From NCBI RefSeq assembly GCF_900090045.1, contig NC_041787.1, positions 950,001-1,014,000 on the forward strand: a stretch of DNA of 64,000 bases. Reading direction: 5' to 3'. This DNA is from Plasmodium malariae (Eukaryota > Apicomplexa > Aconoidasida > Haemosporida > Plasmodiidae). Position numbers and translations under genes: made by a program. The stretch's first letter is position 1, and the number at the start of each line of letters is the position of its first letter. Positions 49,753 through 59,009 of this stretch are shown here, in pieces. Under the pieces are notes generated by a model. That model made no database searches. It was not told where the DNA came from and saw only the letters and a list, made by a program, of their open reading frames with translations.

Positions 49753-50106
49753 TTGTTTTAATCATAGAAATGGCTATCTACAGCGAAGTTTCAAAATTTA
49801 AAAAAAAAAAAAGAAGAAAAAAAAAAGATGGGTCACACGACATACGCATAAGTATACTTGTATATATAAAAATAAATATATATCCATATACAACATATAT
49901 ATGCATATATATCCATACATGTGCTCGTTCACACAGTAATGCTAAAACACATGATGTTTTTAATTATTATAAGATATGTAAGGAATGGTTTTCTCGTTTT
50001 TAAAAATATGAAATATGAGAGACAAAATGGAAAGAGTTTTCTTAAAAAAGGATTTTAAAAAAGAAATAGAAGAAAAAAGGATGAGCAAATGAGGAGAAAA
50101 AATATA
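48940..50106. other. Intergenic region, no gene seen
   Basis: It lies upstream of the Cys-cluster gene and downstream of VDAC. Contents are T-runs at 49081-49107, A-runs at 49183-49214, 49516-49531, 49723-49746 and 49800-49812, and a short (TA)n at 49532-49550. Confidence 0.65.
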
Positions 50107-50211
50107 TCAAGACTTCAAATATAGCTTTACACCAAATTTGGTGTTATCCGGAAGCGACATTTTCGTTATATCCACCTGCAAGGGCGGGAGAGGGAAAAAA
50201 AAAAAAAAAAG

Positions 50212-50246
<35 letters not shown>

Positions 50247-50247
50247 C

Positions 50248-50295
<48 letters not shown>

Positions 50296-51366
50296 GAATG
50301 CACACCCATGTGCGCACATATACACATACTTGTTACATGTATATTTATATATACTCCAGATTACGCGTATGCGTAACGCATGTGTACACAAAATTAAAGC
50401 ACACATAATTTCCGCTATCAACTTGACTCCTCATATAATAAATTATTGCATATTACATAAAAGTATTTTACCTGTGATCCTAAGGAAACAGTTACAAACT
50501 CGTTGTACTTGTGTGTTAGTGATAAAGCTATTTTACTATCGTTACTTAGTTTTGTTTTTATTGCTGTGTTTTTATTACTAAGATACCAAATGGATGCAAT
50601 ATTTATATTTGCTTTTCTTTCGATAATATTTTGAATAAGCTCTATACTTACAGCATTGTCATTTATATTTTTATTTTGGAAAAATAAATTCAAGGCAAAT
50701 GATCCATACAAGTGTTTGTTGCTCGGTATTCTAATAAGGGGATATGGGGGGGGAGGAGAAAGGAATGAAAAAAAAAAAAAAAAAAAAAAGGACAATAAAT
50801 AACTGTCTCACTGTTACGATTGTGTACACATGGACAGACATATACACACAAGAACACACATATGTATATATATACATACAACCCATGCACACAATGTTGT
50901 ACAAATTTCGTATTACGATCTGAAGGAAAATATGTATTGGGTATCATAGAAATGCTTTGTATAAGCTCCACCCAACGAGCATTGCAAATTCTTTACGTCC
51001 AAGTTTCCTTGAAGCTGACCTGTACAAGCGTAAGAACGATGGGGGGGGAAGGTGAAAAATATAAAACAGGTAAAATAAAAAAAAAAAAAATTACAATTTA
51101 ACAAAAATGAATAAATAAATGAACGAATAAACGATAAAACGAACGCAGAAAGGCCTACCCCCAAACTTCAGATTAGGATATTTCGGATGAGCGTATACAT
51201 GTATGTATTTGAAAAATAAATTACGAACGTTAACGGACGAAAATACGTTCATACTGTCTGCGTTATACTCACTATATACTTCAAAAGCATCATCTTCTTT
51301 TCCACTGCTTTTCGTGTATTTACCACAGATGTTTAAATTTTTTACAAAACCCGGCTGTAATAGGGA

Positions 51367-51397
<31 letters not shown>

Positions 51398-52274
51398 GTG
51401 AATACACTCAATTCGCTGGTAAAAAAACTCATAAAACAAAAATTTTACTAGTTCAAACAGTATTATATATATATATATATATGCATGCAACTGTAGCTAT
51501 TTTTAACTAGCAGTAGTACAAATACGGTAAACTACGTAAGCATTACTAAGACAACCACAAACTTTCGTTACTAATGCTTATCATTGTACATTTTTTTTCT
51601 TCTAATTACTTCATATTTCACATCCACTAAACTTATCCCCGTATTGTCAAATTTGAGTTCGTTTTTCGTGTTATAAACATTGTTTTTAAAATTGGTGTAA
51701 ATACTGTATGTGTTATTTGAAAAGGTGAAGCCGCTTTTTAGAAACTAAAAAGGATAAGAAGCACATGCATACGTTAACATTGGTATTACGCATGTACACA
51801 TACGCATAAAAAAAAAAAATAAATAAATAGAATAGCATAGAGTAAAATAGCATGGAACAGAATATCATAGGACAGAAATAATAACATGGAACGGAATATA
51901 ATAGCACAGAACAGAAAAACAAGGTATTTTTTTTTTTTTTTATTCCATTATTTTTCATTTTTGTGATACTGGTTGCTTCGAAACGCTGGTGTGCTCTAAC
52001 TCGAATTTATTTGCGTGCGGAAAATCGTTTTTTAGTAAATCTACAAATAAAAAAATGGAAATTAAAAATGAACAAGACAAATTGACTTTCTAGCAAATGT
52101 AGCGTTGTTATGTTTATTGTTTTCATTTATCTAACTCTCCTATATTTTAATTCCTTTTCTCTAACTTTAAAAAAAAAAAAAAAAAAAAAAAAAGTACCCA
52201 TGGTGAAAATAAAAAATAAAGAGTATGAGCGTTTTACCTAGAGAAGGCTTATTTAGTAACTTGGGAAAATCCAT
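50107..52274 (-). CDS. VDAC: Mitochondrial outer-membrane porin VDAC, 7 exons
   Basis: Exons are 52274-52238, 52040-51970, 51744-51610, 51354-51159, 51019-50917, 50730-50472 and 50175-50107. All junction phases agree and the total is 289 aa, typical for VDAC. The N-terminus [19 protein letters not shown] forms the amphipathic helix, followed by alternating beta-strand sequence ([48 protein letters not shown]). The C-terminus ends [19 protein letters not shown], matching the porin_3 terminal strand with Gly and alternating hydrophobics. VDAC forms a 19-strand beta-barrel that passes ATP, ADP and other metabolites across the mitochondrial outer membrane. Exon 1 is only 37 bp. Introns 5 and 6 carry TA or CA microsatellites. 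Confidence 0.93.
50176..50471 (-). repeat. VDAC intron 6 with (TA)n microsatellite
   Basis: TATATA/TACATA units fill 50214-50295, with a poly(A) run on the plus strand just left of it. Confidence 0.85.
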
Positions 52275-52507
52275 TTTTTTTTTTTTTTGTCAAAAAATAA
52301 AAAAATGCTACAATTATAAAAGGGTAGGCAGTCCATGTATATTCAATTACGCATTACATGGACGTATGAATGTATGTACGTACGTATGTACGTGTTTTTC
52401 CTATTTCAAAATTTAATTTACCCTAACACTTTTGACGTTTTTTCTTTAGGGTATTAAGCTAAAAAAAAGGTTTGACTTTTATATTGTTCTTTTTAAAATA
52501 AAAATTA

Positions 52508-52615
52508 TATGCTCCTTCTATGTGCTCCTTCTATATGCTCCTTCTATGTGCTCCTTCTATATGCTCCTTCTATGTGCTCCTTCTATATGCTCCTTCTATA
52601 TGCTCCTTCTATGTG
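52508..52615. repeat. 13-bp tandem repeat GCTCCTTCTATGT
   Basis: About eight copies of GCTCCTTCTATRT lie 240-340 bp upstream of the VDAC start codon, in the likely promoter region. Confidence 0.92.
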
Positions 52616-53731
52616 TTCCCTCTTATGAGTTCCTTTTATGAGTTCCTTTTATGTATTTTTTTTTTGTTTTCTTTTTTCTGTTTCGAAAGAAGGAATAATT
52701 AACAAAATTTGATCGCTTCACTTTTTTATGAGCGTACAGAAAAATTTAATATTTTCTTTTACCGCTTTATTTTTCTTTTATCTAAAATTATTTATTATTT
52801 TTTTTAAAGATTGTATACATACACTAAAGTACAGTAAATGAGATAAGAGATAATTATTTTAAGTAACATTAATCAGACATGGTAAGGAAATAATACCTTC
52901 CTTTCTTGTTCATAAAAAAGCTTAAAAGGAATTGAGGATACCAGAAGAGAAAAAAAAAAAAAAAATTGACTTGAAATTCCCAGAAAAGTAAACAAGTTGC
53001 ATAACATGTATTCATTACAATTTATAACGAACATTTTGCTTTATTCCCAAAAAAAAGCAAAAAAAAAAAAAAAGAAAAGAAAAAATGATAATACGCTGTA
53101 TAATATGATGTAAGAGCATAAGGCTTTACCTATATGCGCCATGTACATATGGTTCATGATACGTACTTACAAACGCATAATTTTGTGCCTTGGGCAAGTT
53201 CTTTTGTTACCTTTGTAAAACGTAAAATATATACATACATGCATGTTAACATACATTAGTACATACATAATACGTACATATAAATATGTATGTATTATGT
53301 ATATTCATCAAATAGCGCACAGGCGGGAAAAGCCTAAAAAAAAAAAATTAAATAAATATATAATATAATATGTATATGCATATATATATATATATATATA
53401 TCTATGTTTGTATGTATATATGTAGTATGTATGCTTATATTTATGTACTTGTACCATGTGAGGATTAAAATTATTTATTTTTTCATTTGATCATTTTTCC
53501 CATTTATTGTACCTTTCCCATTTTCTTCCTTTTTAAAGATTTTCTCGTTTTTACATTTCTATGGAGCTAAATGATTTGCAAAGAGAGCTGAGAAGTAGTA
53601 GTAGATCGTACTATGTGCAATTATTTTGTGTTTATTTTTAAAAAAAAAATATAAATACGGTCTGGGGAGGGGGGAAAAAAAAAAAAAAAAAGGAAGCTTT
53701 CAAAAAGGAATTTCAACATTTTATTGAAAGA

Positions 53732-53762
<31 letters not shown>

Positions 53763-54069
53763 CTTCTTAAATTTAGCGTAATCTTGTATTCTTTATTCTT
53801 ATCGTATATTTCCATCATGCGACTGTTTCTTATGTACATGTACCAAAGTACTCATACATACATATGAATTATATGAATTTGACGGAGGAAATGTTTCCAT
53901 CGCGGGTGGTAACTCACATACACACACATACGCACAGGACACTTACTTATGCGCATAAGTTTACGTCTGTTGATACTGCTTAACTTTTTCGAGCTGCGCA
54001 GAAAAGTATTCTACCGCTCTCGGATTGGCTTATCTTGGCTTGGCTAATCTCGGCTTGGTCAGTCTCGAC

Positions 54070-54165
54070 TTGATTTATCCCTATTTGATTTATCCCTATT
54101 TGATTTATCCCTATTTGATTTATCCCTATTTGATTTATCCCTATTTGATTTATCTCTATTTGGGT
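54070..54165. repeat. 15-bp tandem repeat TATTTGATTTATCCC
   Basis: Five to six copies degenerate at the right end into TATCTCGATTTGGG units; this lies about 280 bp upstream of the SNARE start codon. Confidence 0.92.
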
Positions 54166-54445
54166 TATCTCGATTTGGGATATCTCGGATTACTGCGCTT
54201 TTAATCCCTCCTAATATACTAACACGTTTAGGAGGTACTTGCGAGTATGCAAGTGGGTACGAAGAATTTTAAGCAAACATCAGAAGGGATAAAAATTAAA
54301 TCGCTATAAACTGTTGTGCGTTTTATTTATTATTTATTTTATTTTATTTATTTTATTTATTTTATTTTATTTTATTTATTTTATTTTATTTATTTTATTT
54401 TATTTTATTTATTTTATTTTTTTGTGACCACAAATTGACCAAACT

Positions 54446-55831
54446 ATGGAGGACATTTTAAAGGAGATCATATCATTAAGCGAGAAAAAAAAAAAAGAGG
54501 AAAAGGGAATGCATGAACATGTGCAGGAAGAAAATTGCATGAATGGAGAAAATTGGAAGAGGGGAGAAAACTCGAAGAGGGGAGAAAACTCGAAGGGCGG
54601 AAAATTAAAGTGTGAAAATGGAAAAGAAAGAAAACATAGTGATGATCTGAAAAAAAAAAAAAAAAAAAGGGGAGATTCATTCTTGGTACATAGTGAAGAG
54701 AAAACGGATTGGGGGGATGATGCATCTACTATATGTCCAATGGAAGATGACATAAGTATAGAGAAAGCAAACATTTTTAGTAGAATAATAAATAATAACA
54801 AAACCAATGAATATAATGTTTATTTTAAAGATATTGAAAAGAATGTAGATGAAAACACACCACTGTTTCATAGTGTAAGCAGGTTAAGTACGTCAACCCA
54901 GTTGGACGCTACAACCCAGTTAGACGAAACAACCCAGTTAGACGAAACAACCCAGTTAGACGAAACAAACCCGTTAAACACTTACCTCCTAACAGTGAAC
55001 GACATCAACATGAACATTGCAAATATTTACAAAAATATTGACAAGATCAATGTTATAAAAAGAAAAATTGACTTGAACATATATGATAATGAAAAGCTGT
55101 ACACGAAAGTGAACGTTATAATTAACAGTTCGGAAGAAATAATTAATTATATTAAGATAAAAATTAATCAAATAAATAAGGACAATGAGAATTTTGAAAA
55201 GGGTAATAATAGTGGTAGTAGTAGCCATAGTAGCTGTGGCAGCCGTAGTAGTACCATGCTTAGCGAAATAAAATTACGAGTTAATATATTCATTGATGTA
55301 GTAAATAAATATAAATGTTGTATTAATAAATATAAAAATATTTGCAATCATTATTATGAACATGTTAATAAAAATATTATGAAACATTACAAATTAATCC
55401 ATCCAAATATAAGTGATCATAGTATACATAAATTATTAAAACAAAGTAATTACACCATTGAAGATTTTCTTAATATTAATAATACTTGCTATAACAATAA
55501 TATGTATTGTACAGATATAGAGCAAATACAAATAGAAAAAGTAAAAGAAAAATACAAACAGCTAAAAAAATTGGAGAAAAATATTTCCTCATTAAATGAA
55601 TTATACATCGAACTAGCATATGTTATAAAGAAAAGAAAAAATATAATCAATGATATTGAAAATAATACATTCCAGATGAAGGAATACACAGATGATGCAC
55701 TACTAAATATAATCGAGGCAAAAAGATATAACGCATTAATTAAGCAAAAAATTGTCTATTTCAGTGTATTCCTGCTAATAATTGCCTTCATTATTCTTTG
55801 CCCCGTATTCTTCAATGTTGCTCTGTTCTAG
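54446..55831 (+). CDS. Syntaxin-like SNARE, tail-anchored, Arg at the zero layer
   Basis: This is a single exon of 461 aa. The C-terminus has the syntaxin plan. A SNARE-type coiled coil runs from about residue 358 to 426 (LEKNISSLNELYIELAYVI, NIINDIENN), and is followed by one hydrophobic anchor at residues ~436-458 ending four residues before the C-terminus. The upstream region (~170-345) is predicted helical, like the regulatory Habc bundle. SNAREs zip together to fuse vesicles. By spacing to the anchor and the I/L/A heptad layers, residue 397 occupies the ionic zero layer and is Arg, where Qa-SNAREs have Gln. The N-terminal ~130 residues are Lys/Glu/Gly-rich, and a QLDETT repeat sits at ~155-170. 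Assignment to a specific syntaxin is not possible from this alone. Confidence 0.75.
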   Translation: MEDILKEIISLSEKKKKEEKGMHEHVQEENCMNGENWKRGENSKRGENSKGGKLKCENGKERKHSDDLKKKKKKRGDSFLVHSEEKTDWGDDASTICPMEDDISIEKANIFSRIINNNKTNEYNVYFKDIEKNVDENTPLFHSVSRLSTSTQLDATTQLDETTQLDETTQLDETNPLNTYLLTVNDINMNIANIYKNIDKINVIKRKIDLNIYDNEKLYTKVNVIINSSEEIINYIKIKINQINKDNENFEKGNNSGSSSHSSCGSRSSTMLSEIKLRVNIFIDVVNKYKCCINKYKNICNHYYEHVNKNIMKHYKLIHPNISDHSIHKLLKQSNYTIEDFLNINNTCYNNNMYCTDIEQIQIEKVKEKYKQLKKLEKNISSLNELYIELAYVIKKRKNIINDIENNTFQMKEYTDDALLNIIEAKRYNALIKQKIVYFSVFLLIIAFIILCPVFFNVALF

Positions 55832-56526
55832 GGGCCATACACTCGTGTGAGTACGTGCGCATGCTTGTATTTATACATTATATGTATGTGTTGGGTATGC
55901 ATGTATATATGTGCGTGTGTATTCCTGTGTATGTATGTATAAATGCATGCATTCACCGTGTGAATCTTCTTTCCCTTTAATTATTTTCCCAAATTTTTCA
56001 TTTTTTTGAAATTGTTTTTTTATTTAACTTTTAACATATTACAAAACTGGTATATATGATATATACACACACTTGTACTGTCTTAGTAGAATAAAATTAA
56101 ATATCATCATTTTAATATGACAACAAAGGATGTTCTATATTTGTCGTTCAGCTTTTTTGAAGATTGGGCATATTACACACAATTAACGGATCTCACCATT
56201 TTTACTTGAATTAATTAGAACAGAGTCAAAAGGGTGTGATAATAAGAGGCGCGGCAATTTCAGAGTATTTCTCATTTTTCATTCCGCATTTTGCATTTCG
56301 CATTTTTCATTTTGCATTTTTCATTTTGTATTTTGCATTTTTTTTTTTTTTTTTTTATATATATAAAATTCAACATGCTTAAAAAGGAATAACATATATA
56401 TATGGGAAGGGTCCTCTTAGGAAGCCCTTCAATCAGACCCATGCACATATGCACATATGCACATATACATGTACAATTCGGGGGCGCTACATGCTCTTTT
56501 CCTGCTTTCCCTTACGTTACTGTTCG

Positions 56527-56688
56527 TCCTTTCGTTATTTCGTTATTTCGTTATTTCGTTATTTCGTTATTTCGTTATTTCGTTATTTCGTTATTTCGTT
56601 ATTTCATTATTTCGTTATTTCGTTATTTCGTTATTTCGTTATTTCGTTATTTCGTTATTTCATTATTTCGTTATTTCGTTATTTCAAT
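56527..56688. repeat. 10-bp tandem repeat TTCGTTATTT
   Basis: About sixteen copies, two with CAT in place of CGT, are followed by a T-run. Confidence 0.95.
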
Positions 56689-56815
56689 CTTTTTTTTTTT
56701 TTTTTTTTCTTCTTTTACTCAACACAGTTCGCATAAAACAAAACGAGGAATGCGATGTTATTAAAAAAGAGTAAAGGTGAAACGGCAGTAAAAAAGAAAG
56801 AAAAAGTGGAGTAAA

Positions 56816-56890
56816 AATGGAGAAAAAATGAAGAAAAATGAAGAAAAATGAAGAAAAATGAAGAAAAATGAAGAAAAATGAAGAAAAAAT
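56816..56890. repeat. 10-bp tandem repeat ATGAAGAAAA
   Basis: About seven copies of ATGAAGAAAA with one extra A in two of them. Confidence 0.85.
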
Positions 56891-57399
56891 GAAGAATAGA
56901 CGAAAAAGGAATTATAAAAATAGGTAAAAAGAAAAAAAATTAGAGAAAACTAAATGCGCCAAAAGTACACATGATTTATTCAAAGTGATACATCGGACTA
57001 TCAGTGCCGCAAAAAACTATATACAAATGATACCAAAAAAAAAATTGACAGGTTAAAATATTGCGGAGATATGTAGAAAAAAAAAGTAAAACGAGATTCA
57101 TTAAAACGAAATGAAATAGAATGAGTGAAGTAGAGCGAGTGATATAGAACTAAATAGCACATATTCTTAAAGCTGTTAACATATTAACATTAAAACTTTT
57201 TGAGGTTTTAAAAAATATTTGTATAAAAAATAAATATAGTAAATTCTGTGTGCAATAACTATGTATAGTGTTCATATTGTTAAAGGGTAAAGTGAAAGAT
57301 CCACAAAAAAAGATAAGTAGTAATATGAAGAGCAGAGAAGCAATGTTAAGGTAAAAGCAAATAACAACTATGCTCATAGGAAAACTTTTGCAATCATCT

Positions 57400-58978
57400 T
57401 TATGGCTTAGTGTTGTACTCTTCATATATTTCTAATATAAATTCTCTTAAAAGAATAGGAGTAAATATTTTCCTCATGGGGCTCTCATCTATCATTTGTT
57501 TTTGATAACACTCACAAATGAAGCAGTACAAAATACTATCAGCTAACGTAGGTATGACTGTGATAAAGTAGGATGTTATAATACCGCACAGAACTCCGAT
57601 TGTCTGGTAACGCAAGAGAGAAATGCACACACATGTAATTATATATGTATATATGTACATGTAATTATATATGTATATATGTACATGTACATGTACATGT
57701 TTATATGTGTACATGTATATGCTTATATGTGTATACACCCCCACACACGTTTGTATATGCACATATATTTGCAAAGAGGGGGGGAAATAAAAAGGGCAAA
57801 CGTCCCTTCCGTATTTACAAGTGCCGCAAAAAAAGGATTAGGGATGAAGTTTGGGGAAAATAAATCATTATATCTTTGAAAGTTATTGAAAATCTGGAGG
57901 AAAAAAAAAAAAAAAAAAAAAAAAAAATAGTATCAACTACAAATGTAATAACTACAAATGTAATAACTACAAATGTAATAACTACAAATGTAATAACTGC
58001 GAATGTAATAACTACAAAAGTAGTAACTACAAAAGTAATAACTACAAAAGTAATAGCTACAAAAGTAATAGCTACAACTCCGATGAGATATAATATGGCA
58101 ATAATATTTCGCCCCTAGAACAAGATAATTTGATACCACGATTAATTGGAACACAGTAAATTTTTTTATTTTTTCTATTTCTTACATTAAATGAAAAAAA
58201 TGTTACCACCAGAATTGTAAAACACGGAATGATTATATTCAGTATATAAGTTATCTGCAGTAAAAAAGGAAAGACCCACGCATACACTTGTGCATATATG
58301 CATACAGATTTATATGTTCATATGTGTTCATGTAAAAACGCATTCGTTGAAACCGTCTTTTAATCGTTCTTATTTATTACTCCGTGAAGTGATGCTGCGG
58401 GGGATGTAGAGTTAACTAACTTTTTGGACGAAATATCGCAAGCTTGTAAATAAGGGTATGAAGTCATAGACATCTGTAAAAAAAAAAAAAAAAAAAAAAA
58501 AAATTGTGCACAGAAAGTTTGTGCATATTTGAGAAAGGATTATTTTGTTGAAAAATATTTTGCATTTTTCTCCATTTTTTTCATTTTTTTCATTTTTTTC
58601 CATTTTCTCCATTTTTTCCAGCTTTTTCCATTTTTCTCCATTTTATCGTCCCTTTTACTTTTCTCTACACTTTTTGCAAGTACAAAAAAAAAAGCTTACT
58701 TCACAATATGCGGACATAGTGTACTTATCGATCATCTCGGAAATGGGTTTTAAAATAAATTCTAAAAAAAGGACATATGAAACACATATGAACCACATAT
58801 GAACCACATATGAAACACATATGAAACACATATGAACCACATATGAACCACATATGAAACACATATGAAACACATATGAAACTTATGAATAAAGACACAC
58901 CAAGAGGATACAAATTCACTATGCGTGTCCATAGCTGCTCCTTAAATATGCAGCCAATTTTGCAAGTATTAATGGTAT

Positions 58979-59009
<31 letters not shown>

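Larger units (their letters stand above)
52275..54445. other. Divergent intergenic region between VDAC and the SNARE gene
   Basis: I see no supported gene. The region holds the 13-bp array at 52508-52615, A-runs near 52960 and 53060, TA microsatellites near 53380-53400, T- and A-runs at 53680-53765, the 15-bp array at 54070-54165 and an ATTTTATTTATTTT region at 54325-54420 immediately before the SNARE start codon. Confidence 0.6.
55832..57399. other. Convergent intergenic region with 10-bp arrays
   Basis: The region lies between the ends of the SNARE (+) and CTL (-) genes. It has GCATTTTTCATTTT-type repeats at 56275-56340, a T-run at 56340-56356, the TTCGTTATTT array and the ATGAAGAAAA array. 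A minus-strand hydrophobic ORF at 57150-57425 looks like 3' flank rather than a gene. Confidence 0.6.

Noticed and set aside
52878..52890. ATG followed immediately by GTAAGG, as in genes with a one-codon first exon
   Set aside because: No downstream exon with recognisable coding sequence was found before 54445.
57150..57425. Minus-strand ORF overlapping the CTL 3' end
   Set aside because: It is in a different frame from the CTL last exon, which has a clear stop at 57400; probably 3' flank.
58935..58955. 21-nt micro-exon in the CTL gene
   Set aside because: It preserves phase (1 to 1) but uses a weak GTGAAT donor; skipping it gives an equally good protein, so I left it out of the model.
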